Assembly (NCBI RefSeq): GCF_001730365.1
Contig: NZ_MIKB01000015.1
Coordinates: 186,001 to 250,000 of the forward strand
Origin: Enterococcus quebecensis
Lineage (GTDB): Bacteria > Bacillota > Bacilli > Lactobacillales > Enterococcaceae
DNA: 64,000 bases
Reading direction: 5' to 3'
Positions 38,993 through 49,645 of the stretch are shown here, piece by piece. A model generated the notes under the pieces. The model searched no databases. It was given only the letters and a program-made list of their open reading frames with translations, and was not told where the DNA came from. The number at the start of each line of letters is the position of its first letter. Position 1 is the stretch's first letter. Made by a program: the position numbers and the translations under genes.

Positions 38993-39700
38993 TTAACTGT
39001 GTAATGCTGTTTCTAGACCTACTTCGATCATATCGTTGAATGTTGTTTGACGTTCTTCAGCGGTTGTTTCTTCGCCTGTTACTAGGCTGTCACTAACAGT
39101 CATAATCGCTAGTGCTTGCACATCAAATTTAGCTGCTAAATAGTATAGCGCTGCAGCCTCCATTTCAATTGCTAAAACACCTAGTTTACCTAGCTCAAAC
39201 ACACCATCCATGCTGTCTTTATAGAAGACATCATCAGATAAGACATTTCCTACATGAGTCGTAAATCCTTTTTCTTTTGCAGTTGTGTATGATTTTAATA
39301 GTAAATCAAAATTAGCGATTTGCGGAAAATCGTATTTTGGAAAATCATTTCTAATCATTGATGAAGGTGTCGCTGCAGCTTGGGCAATCACTAGATCTCT
39401 AACTTTAACTTTTTCAGAGATTGAACCACATGTACCCACCCGAATCAACTTTTTCACACCATAAGAATTGATCAATTCGTGGGCATAGATTGTTGCAGAA
39501 GGCATTCCCATCCCTGTCCCTTGAACAGAAATTCGTTCTCCTTTGTACGTACCTGTATACCCCAACATCCCTCTTACTTGGTTGTAACATACCGGATTTT
39601 CTAAAAATGTTTCGGCAATGTATTTCGCACGTAACGGATCTCCCGGTAATAAAATTTTGTCTGCGATTTCGCCTTGTTTTGCTTCGATATGAACGCTCAT
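38993..39700 (-). CDS. deoD: Purine nucleoside phosphorylase, hexameric (DeoD) type
   Basis: 235 residues. Cleaves purine (deoxy)nucleosides with phosphate to base and (deoxy)ribose 1-phosphate. Features: [20 protein letters not shown], phosphate-binding Arg in [23 protein letters not shown], and the catalytic Asp in [10 protein letters not shown]. Last gene of the nucleoside cluster, after punA. Confidence 0.96.
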   Translation of the reverse strand: MSVHIEAKQGEIADKILLPGDPLRAKYIAETFLENPVCYNQVRGMLGYTGTYKGERISVQGTGMGMPSATIYAHELINSYGVKKLIRVGTCGSISEKVKVRDLVIAQAAATPSSMIRNDFPKYDFPQIANFDLLLKSYTTAKEKGFTTHVGNVLSDDVFYKDSMDGVFELGKLGVLAIEMEAAALYYLAAKFDVQALAIMTVSDSLVTGEETTAEERQTTFNDMIEVGLETALHS

Positions 39701-39727
39701 ATTTTTTTCTCCTTTATAATAAATCTA

Positions 39728-40546
39728 TTATAGTTCAACCAAAATGGCTTTAACTAATTCTTTAAATTGAGCTTTAACACGTTCTGTTGTTTCAACAACT
39801 TCTGCGTGATTCAAGCTGCTTTGCATCCCAGCCGCTAAGTTAGTGATACATGAAATTCCTAAAACTTTCAAACCACTATGAGCTGCAACGATCACTTCTG
39901 ATACTGTTGACATACCGACAGCATCAGCACCCATCACACGTGACATACGGATTTCAGCAGGTGTTTCATAGGTCGGACCAGAATAGCCCATGTATACACC
40001 TTCTTGTAGTGCTACATTCTTATCTTTCGCTACTTTTTTCGCAGTTTCAAGATACTCCGGCGTATAGGCATGACTCATATCTGGGAAACGAGGACCCATA
40101 GCGTCTTCGTTTTCACCAATTAAAGGATTGTCTCCTGTAAAGTTGATATGATCAGTAATCAACATCAAATTACCAGGTGTGAAGTTTACATTCACCCCGC
40201 CAGCAGCATTTGTTACAATGATTGAATGCGCACCCATTGCGGCCATAACACGAACTGGATAAGTCACCGTTTGCATTGAGTGTCCTTCATAATAATGGAA
40301 GCGACCTTGCATTGCTAAAACTTTTTTCCCAGAAAGCGTGCCGTAAACTAATTTCCCAGCATGTCCTACAACTGCAGAAACGGCAAAATACGGAACTTCA
40401 GAAAATGGAATTGCAATAGCATCTTCTATTTCATCTCCTAGTTCTCCCAAACCAGATCCAAGAATTAAACCGAAATCAACTTCTTGAATACCTTTTTCTT
40501 TCAAAAAGCTCGTTGTTTCTTTTAACATTTCACTTAGTCTTGTCAT
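39728..40546 (-). CDS. punA: Purine nucleoside phosphorylase, trimeric type
   Basis: 272 residues. A second purine nucleoside phosphorylase of the guanosine/inosine-preferring family. Motifs GLILGSGLGELGD, GRFHYYEGHSMQTVTYPVRV and VTNAAGGVN (catalytic Asn downstream in ISCITNLAAG). The presence of both trimeric and hexameric enzymes broadens the substrate range. Lies 10 bp after deoB. Confidence 0.96.
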   Translation of the reverse strand: MTRLSEMLKETTSFLKEKGIQEVDFGLILGSGLGELGDEIEDAIAIPFSEVPYFAVSAVVGHAGKLVYGTLSGKKVLAMQGRFHYYEGHSMQTVTYPVRVMAAMGAHSIIVTNAAGGVNVNFTPGNLMLITDHINFTGDNPLIGENEDAMGPRFPDMSHAYTPEYLETAKKVAKDKNVALQEGVYMGYSGPTYETPAEIRMSRVMGADAVGMSTVSEVIVAAHSGLKVLGISCITNLAAGMQSSLNHAEVVETTERVKAQFKELVKAILVEL

Positions 40547-40556
40547 TTTTTCTCTC

Positions 40557-41723
40557 CTATACCAGTTTATTTAAAAAGCTTTCGCCATTTTCAGTTTTAG
40601 GAACAGCAAAGTTTTCAGCAATTGTCGCTGAAATATCCGCATAATGCCCTTGAGGTAATTTGCCTTGCTTATTCATTTTTTTGCTGTAAACCAATAAAGG
40701 AACATATTCTCTTGTGTGATCTGTCCCTGGGAATGTTGGATCATTTCCGTGGTCAGCAGTAATCATCAATAGGTCATCTTCTTCCATTGCATTGATGATT
40801 TCAGGAAGTCTTAAATCAAATGCTTCGATCGCATGAGCATATCCTACTACATCACGACGGTGACCATATAATGCGTCAAAATCAACTAAGTTGGTAAAAC
40901 TCATTCCTTCAAAGTCTTTTCTCATCACCTTAAGTAATTGATCTACACCATCCATATTACTTTTCGTGCGGACAGACTCGGTGATTCCTTGGCCATTAAA
41001 AATATCATTTATTTTCCCAACAGCAATTACTTCTTTACCGTTTTCTTTTAGTGAATCAAGAACTGTATGACCAAATGGATCTAAGGCATAATCATGACGA
41101 TTACTTGTTCTAGTAAAGTTACCTGGCTCACCAACATAAGGACGGGCAATAATACGGCCGATCATATACGGTTCGTCTTTTGTAATATCACGAACGTATT
41201 GACAAATACGATACAACTCTTCCAAAGGAATGATCTCTTCATGGGCTGCAATTTGCAACACTGGATCAGCAGACGTGTAAACAATCAAATCCCCTGTTTC
41301 CATTTGATGTTTACCGTAATCATCAATGACTGCTGTCCCGCTGTAGGGTTTATTACAAACGATTTTACGTCCTGAGAAGTCTTCGATTTTTTTTAACAAT
41401 TCTTCTGGAAAACCATCTGGGAATACTCGGAAAGGTTTTTGGATATTCAAACCCATAATTTCCCAATGACCAGTCATTGTATCTTTACCTACAGAAACCT
41501 CTTCTAATTTTGTCGCATAACCAATATGTTCGGCTACAGCTTCTACATCTTTAAGAGGAGCGATCGTTCCAAGGCCAAGATTCTCCAAATTAGGAATTGT
41601 TAAACCAGCTTCTTTAGCAATATGACCTAACGTATCACTGCCGACATCGCCGAATTTCTCAGCATCTGGTGCTTCCCCAATTCCGACTGAATCCATAACA
41701 ATTAAATGTACGCGTTTAAACAT
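40557..41723 (-). CDS. deoB: Phosphopentomutase
   Basis: 388 residues, alkaline phosphatase superfamily. Converts (deoxy)ribose 1-phosphate to the 5-phosphate. Metal-binding motif [14 protein letters not shown] at the N-terminus, the phosphothreonine loop [11 protein letters not shown] (about residue 85-90) and the C-terminal [20 protein letters not shown]. The ATG at 41721-41723 follows AAGGA; the frame is open 33 codons upstream but that stretch has no fit to the family and overlaps the previous terminator. Confidence 0.96.
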   Translation of the reverse strand: MFKRVHLIVMDSVGIGEAPDAEKFGDVGSDTLGHIAKEAGLTIPNLENLGLGTIAPLKDVEAVAEHIGYATKLEEVSVGKDTMTGHWEIMGLNIQKPFRVFPDGFPEELLKKIEDFSGRKIVCNKPYSGTAVIDDYGKHQMETGDLIVYTSADPVLQIAAHEEIIPLEELYRICQYVRDITKDEPYMIGRIIARPYVGEPGNFTRTSNRHDYALDPFGHTVLDSLKENGKEVIAVGKINDIFNGQGITESVRTKSNMDGVDQLLKVMRKDFEGMSFTNLVDFDALYGHRRDVVGYAHAIEAFDLRLPEIINAMEEDDLLMITADHGNDPTFPGTDHTREYVPLLVYSKKMNKQGKLPQGHYADISATIAENFAVPKTENGESFLNKLV

Positions 41724-41761
41724 AATCCATCCTTCTTTCTTATTTTTGCTTACTATTGATA

Positions 41762-41845
41762 AAAAGGGCTGGAGAAAACAGTGTGAAAATAGTAGCTCTT
41801 TCGAAGCTAAATGCTTTTTCACAATCTTAGTAGCCCCGCCCTTTT
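41762..41845 (-). terminator. Long hairpin terminator after nupQ
   Basis: Nested stems: AAAAGGGC / GCCCTTTT (outer, 41762-41769 with 41838-41845), GTGAAAA / TTTTCAC (41783-41789 with 41816-41822) and TAGCT / AGCTA (inner). On the minus strand it ends in CCCTTTTTATC. It separates the transporter genes from deoB-punA-deoD; read-through or a weak promoter must serve deoB. Confidence 0.75.
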
Positions 41846-41858
41846 ATACTAAAAATAC

Positions 41859-42821
41859 TTATTTGGATTTGATATAATTTTTCCCAATCGCTTTTGGTCC
41901 AGAAGCTTTTCCTAAGAAAACGACTAAAACGATAATAGTTAAAACATACGGTGCTGCTTGTAAATAAACAGCTGGTATTGATGAAATAACTGGTAAACTC
42001 GAACCTGCAATACTGATATTTTGTGCAAAGCCAAAGAATAATGCCGCGCCCATTGCACCTAATGGATTCCATTTACCAAAAATCATCGCCGCCATCGAAA
42101 TAAATCCTTGACCCGCAATTGTGGTTACTGCAAAACGACCAGCAATCGTTTGAGCAAAGACTGCTCCTCCAATACCACCTAAAAATCCAGAAATCAACAC
42201 GCCTGAATAACGCATAAGATAAACATTTATTCCAAGTGTATCCGCAGCTTGAGGATTTTCACCTACTGAGCGCAAGCGTAAACCAAAACGAGTTTTGAAT
42301 AACACAAACCAAGCAAGAATCGCAACTAGAATCGCAACAAAAGATGGTAATGATGTTTGTTTAAAGAATAAGTCCCCCAAAATCGGAATATCCTTTAAAA
42401 CAGGAAATGAGAAGTAACCAAAAGATTCCTTGATTGTATCTGTTTGTCCTTTTCCATAGATTACTTTAATCAGGAAAATTCCTAAAGCTGGCGCCATCAA
42501 GTTAATAACGGTTCCGCTAATGATATGGTCTGCTCTTAAATTAATCGTAGCAACGGCATGAAGCAAAGAAAAGAGCATTCCGACAACGCCACCTACTAAA
42601 CAAGCAAGCCAAGGGGTTGCTGCACCAAAAGTTTCAGCAAAAGTTAAGTTAAATACAATGGAACTAAAGGCGCCCATAACCATGATACCTTCTAGCCCTA
42701 CATTTACAATACCACTACGCTCAGAAAAAGTCCCACCCAAAGCCGTAAAGATTAAAGGAGTAGAATAAACCAAAGTTTGTGTAATAATCGGCGCCAATAC
42801 AGCGATTAATGCAATATTCAT
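41859..42821 (-). CDS. nupQ: Nucleoside ABC transporter permease (NupQ-like)
   Basis: 320 residues, about nine membrane helices; BPD_transp_2 family (as in ribose/nucleoside and branched amino acid importers). Contains FSERSGIVNVGLEGIMVMGA and RSVGENPQAADTLGINVY (the EAA-like loop that touches the ATPase). Overlaps nupP by one base. Works with NupO, NupP and the lipoprotein. Confidence 0.92.
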   Translation of the reverse strand: MNIALIAVLAPIITQTLVYSTPLIFTALGGTFSERSGIVNVGLEGIMVMGAFSSIVFNLTFAETFGAATPWLACLVGGVVGMLFSLLHAVATINLRADHIISGTVINLMAPALGIFLIKVIYGKGQTDTIKESFGYFSFPVLKDIPILGDLFFKQTSLPSFVAILVAILAWFVLFKTRFGLRLRSVGENPQAADTLGINVYLMRYSGVLISGFLGGIGGAVFAQTIAGRFAVTTIAGQGFISMAAMIFGKWNPLGAMGAALFFGFAQNISIAGSSLPVISSIPAVYLQAAPYVLTIIVLVVFLGKASGPKAIGKNYIKSK

Positions 42822-43966
42822 TAGATTTTTCCTCCTTCTTGACTTGCAGGATCTGATTTCCCATCCAATTCTTCAACAATGGCAACTTCTTTTTTGCTGC
42901 CTGAAGCTTTCGCCAATAAGAAGCGAATCAAGTAACTGATTGCAACGAAGAAAATAATCGCCGCAATAACCACATCAACTAGTTCAATCGGCACACCTGC
43001 ACGTAACGGCATCCCTTGACCACCTAGTTTCAATACACTGAATAAGATCGCAGATAGGAATATCCCAACAGAACTCCCTGCTCCAAGAAGGGAAATAGCC
43101 ATTCCATCAAATCCAATGCTTAATGAAGAACCCTGAACAAAGAAGTTTCCAAACGTTCCTAACCCTAGAACCACACCGCCTAAACCAGCTAAAGTTCCAG
43201 AGATCACCATCGACATTACAATTGTCCGTTTACTACTCATCCCAGCATATTCAGAAGCAAATGGATTCAACCCTACTGAGCGGATTTCATACCCCAATGT
43301 AGTTTTCTTCATAAGGAACCAAATGAGTACTAAGAAAATAAGTGCTAGAAAAATACCAATATTCAAACGTGATCCTCCACTTAACTCCTTCAAGAAGTCC
43401 GTTCGTAAACTAGCATTTTCTCCAATAATTTTTGTCACACCTTTGTTAGTGCCTAACACACTTGGCGCCATGACATTATTAACAATGTGTGTACTTGTAT
43501 AAAGAAAAACATAATTCAACATGATCGTAACAATTACTTCACTAGTACCAAAGAACGCACGCAGTAATCCTGGAATCGCTGCTGCTGCTGCTCCCGCTAA
43601 TGCTCCTGTAAGTACCGCTAGAGGTAAAACGATCATACGAGATGCGTCCGGCATAGACAACGCTACCCAGATACTTGTAACCCAACCGCACAACGCTTGT
43701 CCTGAAAGCCCGATATTAAAGAATCCTGCTGAATTCGCTACAGCAAATCCTAAAGCTGTAAAAATCAATGGTCCTGCTGTTACGAAAATTTCCCCAATGC
43801 TCTTTGGACTTTGAAATGCAGTCTTAAGCATCGCTTGATACCCAGCAATCGGATCTTGTCCGGAAATAAGCATAATAATTGCACCAAGAATAAATCCCAT
43901 TAAGACTGATAAAATAGGAACTAGTATATTCCTTAATCGTTCTGCCTGATTATTCAACTGCCTCAC
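42821..43966 (-). CDS. nupP: Nucleoside ABC transporter permease (NupP-like)
   Basis: 381 residues, about ten membrane helices; a longer partner permease. Contains GFFNIGLSGQALCGW and the EAA-like RSVGLNPFASEYAGMSSKRT. The GTG start at 43964-43966 lies inside the 3' end of nupO (17-bp overlap), indicating translational coupling; a nearby TTG is an alternative start. Confidence 0.9.
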   Translation of the reverse strand: MRQLNNQAERLRNILVPILSVLMGFILGAIIMLISGQDPIAGYQAMLKTAFQSPKSIGEIFVTAGPLIFTALGFAVANSAGFFNIGLSGQALCGWVTSIWVALSMPDASRMIVLPLAVLTGALAGAAAAAIPGLLRAFFGTSEVIVTIMLNYVFLYTSTHIVNNVMAPSVLGTNKGVTKIIGENASLRTDFLKELSGGSRLNIGIFLALIFLVLIWFLMKKTTLGYEIRSVGLNPFASEYAGMSSKRTIVMSMVISGTLAGLGGVVLGLGTFGNFFVQGSSLSIGFDGMAISLLGAGSSVGIFLSAILFSVLKLGGQGMPLRAGVPIELVDVVIAAIIFFVAISYLIRFLLAKASGSKKEVAIVEELDGKSDPASQEGGKI

Positions 43967-45524
43967 CTGCCTCTTGACTTAATTCTGCTCTGGCTTCTTC
44001 TAATGAATAACCAGCCATCAGTAAACCTAGTTCGTTTTCGGTCGTTTCTTTCGGATCAACGATTCCGACGATTTTCCCAGCATGGATTACGGCAATCCGA
44101 TCTGACACATTTAAAATTTCCTCTAGCTCAAAACTCACTAATAAGACTGCTTTATCTTTATCACGCTGCTCAATCAAGCGTTTATGGATATATTCGATTG
44201 CACCAACATCTAGTCCTCGAGTGGGTTGAGAAACAATCAATAAATCAGGATCACGATCTACTTCACGGGCAATAATGGCTTTTTGCTGATTCCCACCTGA
44301 TAATGCTTTGGCTGGAACCAACTCATTCGTTGTCCGTACGTCATATTCTTCAATTAATTTGCGTGCATAGGAATTGATTTGATTGTAATTCAAGACTCCA
44401 CTTTTGCTTAAAGGTTTCTTATAATAAGTTTGTAATGCAATATTTTCAGCCAATGTCATATCCAAAATCAATCCATATTTATGTCGATCTTCTGGTACAT
44501 GACCAACGCCTGCTTCTGTGATTTCGCGAGGATGTTTGTTTGCGATCGCTGACCCTTTCAGTTCAACAGATCCGCTTTCTACTTTACGTAATCCAGTCAA
44601 TGCTTGGATCAGTTCCGTTTGACCATTACCATCAATCCCAGCAATCCCAACGACTTCTCCTGCACGAACATCTAAGCTAAGACCTTTGACAGCATCCAAT
44701 CCACGGCTTTCCTTCACAACTAAATCCTTAATCGAAAGAACGACTTCCTTAGGCTCAGATGCTTTCTTCTCTGTTTTAAATGAAACAGAGCGACCAACCA
44801 TCATATCTGCTAATTGTTGTGAAGATACCTCTTTTACATTAACTGTGTCGATACTTTTCCCACGACGAATCACGGTACAGCGATCGGCCACTTTTTTGAT
44901 TTCATCTAATTTGTGAGTAATCAAAATAATTGATTTTCCTTCATCCACAAGTCCACGCATGATTTCCATCAACTCATCAATTTCCTGCGGGGTCAAAACA
45001 GCCGTTGGTTCATCGAAAATTAACACATCCGCTCCTCGGTACAAGGTTTTTAATATTTCTACACGTTGTTGTGCGCCAACAGAGATATCACGAATATACG
45101 CTCCTGGATCTACTGACAGTCCATACTGTTCAGATACTCGTTCGATTTCGGCAGTGGCTTTTTTCCGATCCAATACACCAGCATTTGTAGGCTCACTTCC
45201 TAAAATGATGTTTTCTGTTACAGTGAATGCGTCTACCAACATAAAGTGTTGGTGAACCATCCCAATTCCTAATCGATTTGCCGCAGTTGGTCCATTAATT
45301 GATACTTTTGACCCATTCATAAATATTTCTCCAGACGTAGGTTCTAACAAACCGGATAAGATATTCATCAAGGTCGATTTTCCTGCGCCATTTTCTCCAA
45401 GCAAAGCATGAATTTCTCCCGGCCGGACAGTTAAGTTGATATTGTCATTGGCTTTGAAGGTTCCAAACTGCTTAGTGATATTACGCATCTCAATTACATA
45501 ATTTTCTTGAGCCACATTTTTCAC
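43950..45524 (-). CDS. nupO: Nucleoside ABC transporter ATP-binding protein (two ABC domains)
   Basis: 524 residues, tandem ATPase domains. First: Walker A LLGENGAGKSTLMN (about 42), signature region SVGAQQRVEILKTLYRG and Walker B DVLIFDEPTAVL. Second: GIAGIDGNGQTEL, LSGGNQQKAIIAREV and DLLIVSQPTRGLD, where the catalytic Glu is Gln, a common asymmetry in this family. The start is GTG at 45522-45524; another GTG three codons downstream is possible. Confidence 0.92.
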   Translation of the reverse strand: MKNVAQENYVIEMRNITKQFGTFKANDNINLTVRPGEIHALLGENGAGKSTLMNILSGLLEPTSGEIFMNGSKVSINGPTAANRLGIGMVHQHFMLVDAFTVTENIILGSEPTNAGVLDRKKATAEIERVSEQYGLSVDPGAYIRDISVGAQQRVEILKTLYRGADVLIFDEPTAVLTPQEIDELMEIMRGLVDEGKSIILITHKLDEIKKVADRCTVIRRGKSIDTVNVKEVSSQQLADMMVGRSVSFKTEKKASEPKEVVLSIKDLVVKESRGLDAVKGLSLDVRAGEVVGIAGIDGNGQTELIQALTGLRKVESGSVELKGSAIANKHPREITEAGVGHVPEDRHKYGLILDMTLAENIALQTYYKKPLSKSGVLNYNQINSYARKLIEEYDVRTTNELVPAKALSGGNQQKAIIAREVDRDPDLLIVSQPTRGLDVGAIEYIHKRLIEQRDKDKAVLLVSFELEEILNVSDRIAVIHAGKIVGIVDPKETTENELGLLMAGYSLEEARAELSQEAGEAVE

Positions 45525-45674
45525 ATCCTAACAATTTAATCATTGCATCCTCTGTTAACACAGTACTTCTCAAAAAATAAATAAAGTAGCTTTTAGGCTC
45601 TTAAAGAAAGAAAATGACTAGCTTACTATTTCGTTTTCCTTCTTTAAAAGGCTTAAGAAACGATTGATAAGATT

Positions 45675-45707
45675 AGGAACAAAAGAGTTTAGCTTTCTTT
45701 TGTTCCT
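45675..45707 (-). other. Stem-loop between the lipoprotein gene and nupO
   Basis: A perfect 12-bp stem AGGAACAAAAGA / TCTTTTGTTCCT (45675-45686 with 45696-45707) follows the lipoprotein stop without a strong T-run. It probably acts as a partial terminator or 3' stabiliser, so the binding protein is made in excess over the membrane parts. The gap 45525-45731 has a second imperfect dyad around 45598-45655. Confidence 0.6.
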
Positions 45708-45731
45708 AAAAATTCTCATCAAAGGTAACTA

Positions 45732-46829
45732 TTATTCTTTTACTTCTTTAGGAGACTCTGGCACAGTGATTTCGCCAGCAATGATTTTCTCTTTTACTGT
45801 TTTAATTGCAGCTTCTGTATCATCTGTTAAATAACCTTTTGTTAAATCTACACCGCCATCTTTCAGACCGTAAACCAAGTGTTCACCACCAGGGAATTTG
45901 TCTTCTAATGCACGATTAGAAATATCTTGCACTGCAGCACCTACACCTTTAAGTGTTGATGTTAGTGTGAAATTGTCTTCTTTTCCGTCTTTTGTTTTAT
46001 AAGCGCCCTCTTTATCTTGGTCGCTATCCACACCGATAACCCAAACTTTGTCTTTTGAACCAGTTTCATTCAAATCTTTTGCTTCTTGGAAAACACCTTG
46101 ACCTGTACCGCCTGCAGCGTGATAAATAATATCAGCACCTTTTTGGTACATAGATGCAGCTAGAGCTTTTCCTTTTGCAGGATCGCCGAATGAAGCAGCG
46201 TATTCGACTTCAACTTTGATATCTTTTTTCAATTCTTTTGCCGTATCAATGACACCTTGATGGAATCCAGCCTCAAAGCGGTCAATAACAGCTCCTTCTT
46301 CACCACCGATAAAACCTACAGTGTTCGTCTTTGTTGTACGAGCTGCTGCTACACCCGCTAAGTATGAAGCTTCTTGGTCTTTAAATGTTGCAGATACAAC
46401 ATTATCTTTTCCTTCAATGACACTATCAATAATACCGAATTGTGTATCTGGATTTGCATCCGCTGCCGTACTGATAGAATCAGCTAGTAAGTATCCAATA
46501 CCAAAAACTGTTTTAAAACCATTAGAAATTGCTGTATCAATATTTGTTACGTATTCCGAAGCATCGTTTGATTGAATATAATCAAACCCATCTGCTCCTT
46601 TTTTCAAATCGTGCTCTTTCCCCCATGCTTGTAAACCTTCCCAAGCTGATTGGTTGAACGAACGGTCATCTACACCGCCAATATCAGTAATTACTACTAC
46701 GCTATGGTCTTTGCCATTGCCTTTTGAATCTCCACCTGTTGAATCTTTTTTACCTCCGCTACACGCTGCTAACACAACTGTTAATCCAAGTACAGCTAAG
46801 CTAAAACCAAATATTTTTGCTTTTTTCAT
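45732..46829 (-). CDS. BMP-family nucleoside-binding lipoprotein
   Basis: 365 residues. Lipoprotein signal with lipobox LAAC (Cys23) followed by a Gly/Ser/Lys-rich linker. The mature part is the BMP/PnrA/Med family fold (TDIGGVDDRSFNQSAWEGLQ; DVISG-like GGTGQGVFQEAKD; VIGVDSDQDKEG). It binds nucleosides outside the membrane and hands them to NupP/NupQ. AGGGG lies ten bases before the ATG. Confidence 0.94.
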   Translation of the reverse strand: MKKAKIFGFSLAVLGLTVVLAACSGGKKDSTGGDSKGNGKDHSVVVITDIGGVDDRSFNQSAWEGLQAWGKEHDLKKGADGFDYIQSNDASEYVTNIDTAISNGFKTVFGIGYLLADSISTAADANPDTQFGIIDSVIEGKDNVVSATFKDQEASYLAGVAAARTTKTNTVGFIGGEEGAVIDRFEAGFHQGVIDTAKELKKDIKVEVEYAASFGDPAKGKALAASMYQKGADIIYHAAGGTGQGVFQEAKDLNETGSKDKVWVIGVDSDQDKEGAYKTKDGKEDNFTLTSTLKGVGAAVQDISNRALEDKFPGGEHLVYGLKDGGVDLTKGYLTDDTEAAIKTVKEKIIAGEITVPESPKEVKE

Positions 46830-47121
46830 CTCTGTAAAGCCCCCTAAAATAGTTTTATATTTTCAACAGCCGGATTGACTGAATGAAACAAGATAATAAT
46901 TGAAACAACTCTCTTTTCGTCCACCTTGTACTTTTCAAACATCAACTTACTATGTTCTTTGCATTCCTAAGCAAGGCGGTACGAACTGCTTAGACCTCGA
47001 ACAAATCAGCAAAATGATAGAAAGCTACTTTTCATCTTCCTAGTATTTTGTCTATTTGTTAAGAGGGTTTGGTTCATGTAGCTAGATCTTACAAAGTCAC
47101 ATGCAAGAGAATAATACAATG
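46830..47121. other. Spacer between cdd and the BMP lipoprotein gene
   Basis: No gene is seen. A stem CTAAGCA / TGCTTAG (46967-46973 with 46987-46993) closes a 13-base loop that contains GGCGGTACG. It might be a processing or regulatory element for the transporter mRNA. A weak TATAAA box is near 46855 on the minus strand. Confidence 0.4.
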
Positions 47122-47517
47122 TTATAAATCTTTACCACTAAATGAATATGGCAGTAATTCTCCTACAGTCATTTCTTTTGTTACACCATGTTCTCCAACT
47201 AATGTAACCGGCATATCAGGCTCGCAAAATTCAGCCATCACTTGTCGACAAGCGCCACATGGAGAGATCGGCTCTGGTGTTTTCCCTGTAATAATTAAAT
47301 GTTGGAACTCTCGTTCACCTTCTGAAACGGCTTTGAAAATTGCTGTTCGTTCAGCACAGTTAGTCAAGCCATAAGAAGCATTTTCGATATTGACACCTTG
47401 ATAAGTTTTCCCTTCTTTAGTCACGAGACATGCTCCGACTGAAAAATGAGAATAAGGTACATACGTTTTGGTCAACGCATCCTGTGCGATTGTTAGCCAT
47501 TCTTGTTTTGCTGTCAT
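47122..47517 (-). CDS. cdd: Cytidine deaminase
   Basis: 131 residues, homotetrameric zinc enzyme converting cytidine and deoxycytidine to uridine and deoxyuridine. Zinc ligands and catalytic Glu in NCAERTAIF (Cys-Ala-Glu, about 53-55) and PCGACRQVM (about 86-94). Between deoC and the lipoprotein gene. Confidence 0.96.
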   Translation of the reverse strand: MTAKQEWLTIAQDALTKTYVPYSHFSVGACLVTKEGKTYQGVNIENASYGLTNCAERTAIFKAVSEGEREFQHLIITGKTPEPISPCGACRQVMAEFCEPDMPVTLVGEHGVTKEMTVGELLPYSFSGKDL

Positions 47518-47541
47518 TTGCCCACTGCTTTCTTTTTTTAT

Positions 47542-48204
47542 TTAATACCCTGTGCCTGTAGAACCTTCCACAATCGCAACCCCTGCGCTTGTTCCGATTC
47601 TTGTAGCCCCAGCTTCAATCATATTTCTAGCTTGTTCCTCATTATGAATGCCACCGGATGCTTTCACGCCCATATCAGGTCCTACTGTTGCACGCATTAA
47701 TTTAATATCTGCCACTGTTGCACCCCCTGTTGAAAAACCAGTAGATGTCTTCACGAAATCAGCACCTGCTTCTTTAGCTAATTCGCAAACTTTAACTTTT
47801 TCTTCGTCTGTTAATAAAGCTGTCTCAATAATCACTTTAACTAACGCTTTACCTCTTGTTGCATCGACAACTGCTTGAATATCTTTTAGCACTTTTTTGT
47901 ATTGCTTTGATTTCAACGCACCAATGTTAATGACCATATCGACTTCTGTTGCACCATTGTTGATTGCATCTGTTGTTTCGTACGCTTTAACTTCTGATGT
48001 ATTCGCACCTAACGGAAAACCAATTACCGTACAAACAGCAACAGAGGTTTCAGTTAAGTGTTCATTTGCTAAGGCAACCCAGCATGGATTGATACAAACT
48101 GAGAAAAATTTGTATGTTTTGGCTTCTTCAACAATTCGTAAAATGTCCTCTTCCTTGGCATCTGCTTTTAAAATAGTGTGATCAATCATTTGATTTAATT
48201 CCAT
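47542..48204 (-). CDS. deoC: Deoxyribose-phosphate aldolase
   Basis: 220 residues, class I aldolase cleaving deoxyribose 5-phosphate to glyceraldehyde 3-phosphate and acetaldehyde. Schiff-base Lys in [15 protein letters not shown] (about 155) and proton-relay Lys in GVKASGGI (about 184). The ATG giving [14 protein letters not shown] matches the family; a GTG four codons upstream is the alternative because AAAGGA sits close to it. Confidence 0.95.
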   Translation of the reverse strand: MELNQMIDHTILKADAKEEDILRIVEEAKTYKFFSVCINPCWVALANEHLTETSVAVCTVIGFPLGANTSEVKAYETTDAINNGATEVDMVINIGALKSKQYKKVLKDIQAVVDATRGKALVKVIIETALLTDEEKVKVCELAKEAGADFVKTSTGFSTGGATVADIKLMRATVGPDMGVKASGGIHNEEQARNMIEAGATRIGTSAGVAIVEGSTGTGY

Positions 48205-48221
48205 TATTTTCGACACATCCT

Positions 48222-49523
48222 TTATGCTGTTATTATATCATGAATCAGTGCAGGTTCTGTTCCAGAACTGCCGATTTCGATATTTTTATACAAGAGTTCT
48301 TTTACATCATTAATTGAGTCAGAGTTGGAATAAATAGTTAGTAATGACTCACCTGATTCGACAGGCATGCCGACTTTTTTATGCAATTTGATTCCTACTG
48401 CATAATCAATTTGGTCCTCTTTAGTCGCTCTTCCTGCACCTAAAAGCATCGCTGCGATACCGATTTCATTAGCAACGATTTTTTTCACAACACCTGACGT
48501 TTTTGCCGGTAATTCTATTTGATATTTTGCTGTTAACAGTTGTTCTGGATGATCAATGATCTTATCGTCTCCACCTTGATTACGAATCATTTCTCGGAAT
48601 TTATTTAAAGCTTTGCCAGATTCTAACGCTTCTTCTAACATAGCTCTAGCTTCTTCTAATGTATCAGCTTTTTTCGCTAGAACTACCATCTGACTGCCTA
48701 ATATATAACACATTTCAAGTAAATCTTCTGGGCCTTTCCCTTGAAGTGTTTCAATTGCTTCAACAACTTCCAAGCTATTGCCGATGGCTTCACCTAAAGG
48801 CTGGGACATATCTGAAATAACCGCCATAGTCTGACGATTCGCCAAACGGCCAATCCGAACCATTGTTTCTGCTAAACGGCGTGCTTCATCAATGTTCTTC
48901 ATAAAAGCACCTTCACCAGTCGTTACATCTAGTACAATTGCATCCGCTCCAGCTGCGATTTTCTTACTCATGATGGAACTTGCAATCAATGGAATTGAAT
49001 CCACGGTGGCTGTCACATCTCTTAAAGCATATAATTTTTTATCGGCTGGCGCTAAATCACCTGATTGACCGACAACTGCAACGTGGCTTTCATTTACTAA
49101 ACGGACAAATTTTTCATCTGGTAATTCCACACGAAAGCCCGGTATCGCTTCTAATTTATCGATTGTGCCCCCTGTGTAACCAAGACCTCTTCCGGACATT
49201 TTAGCAACACTAACACCCACGCTAGCAACTAACGGGGCTAAAATCAAGGTTGTTGTATCACCAACACCTCCAGTAGAATGCTTATCTACTTTGATTCCTT
49301 GAATTGATGAAAGATCAATCATTTCTCCCGAGTTAGCCATAGCCAATGTCAGAGTGGTGATTTCTTCATCCGTCATATCTTTGTAAAAGATGGTCATTAA
49401 AAATGCACTCATTTGATAATCCGGAATATCTCCTTTAGTGTAACCAGAAATAATGAATTGAATCTCTTGATCTGTTAAAGCTTGTCCCTCACGTTTTTTC
49501 TCAATCAAATCTACCATTCTCAT
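48222..49523 (-). CDS. pdp: Pyrimidine-nucleoside phosphorylase
   Basis: 433 residues. Phosphorolysis of uridine, deoxyuridine and thymidine. Phosphate-site motif [15 protein letters not shown] (about 80-90), [20 protein letters not shown] and the C-terminal domain with TSGVVKKI and [13 protein letters not shown]. The ATG at 49521-49523 has GGAGG eight bases upstream; the frame is open 14 codons further, across the promoter region. First structural gene of the cluster. Confidence 0.96.
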   Translation of the reverse strand: MRMVDLIEKKREGQALTDQEIQFIISGYTKGDIPDYQMSAFLMTIFYKDMTDEEITTLTLAMANSGEMIDLSSIQGIKVDKHSTGGVGDTTTLILAPLVASVGVSVAKMSGRGLGYTGGTIDKLEAIPGFRVELPDEKFVRLVNESHVAVVGQSGDLAPADKKLYALRDVTATVDSIPLIASSIMSKKIAAGADAIVLDVTTGEGAFMKNIDEARRLAETMVRIGRLANRQTMAVISDMSQPLGEAIGNSLEVVEAIETLQGKGPEDLLEMCYILGSQMVVLAKKADTLEEARAMLEEALESGKALNKFREMIRNQGGDDKIIDHPEQLLTAKYQIELPAKTSGVVKKIVANEIGIAAMLLGAGRATKEDQIDYAVGIKLHKKVGMPVESGESLLTIYSNSDSINDVKELLYKNIEIGSSGTEPALIHDIITA

Positions 49524-49556
49524 GCTTTTTTCCTCCGAATCAATCCCCAAGGATGT

Positions 49557-49585
49557 ATTATACACTAAAATTGTTCTGGTTAAAA
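49557..49585 (-). promoter_or_regulatory. pdp operon promoter
   Basis: Minus strand TATAAT (49557-49562) with TTTTAA (49580-49585) 17 bp upstream. The -10 is perfect, the -35 weak, as expected for a promoter under strong regulation. Confidence 0.6.
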
Positions 49586-49590
49586 CCTTT

Positions 49591-49636
49591 TAGTAAAACA
49601 GTTTACTAACGCTTTCATAAAATGTAAACGCTTATA
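49591..49636 (-). promoter_or_regulatory. Operator cluster upstream of pdp
   Basis: A perfect inverted repeat TAGTAAA-ACAG-TTTACTA (49591-49608) is followed by two cre/LacI-type half-palindromes: TACTAACGCTTTCA (49604-49617) and TGTAAACGCTTATA (49623-49636, one mismatch to the cre consensus TGWAANCGNTNWCA). They lie just upstream of the -35 box. They could bind the adjacent LacI-type regulator, CcpA, or both. Confidence 0.55.
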
Positions 49637-49645
49637 ACACGAACA

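Noticed and set aside
41724-41822. 33-residue N-terminal extension of DeoB
   Set aside because: It overlaps the preceding hairpin terminator, lacks a ribosome binding site and does not fit the family length.
46967-46993. Riboswitch before the nucleoside-binding lipoprotein
   Set aside because: A single simple stem with a 13-base loop; no conserved core of a purine, preQ1 or other known riboswitch could be recognised.
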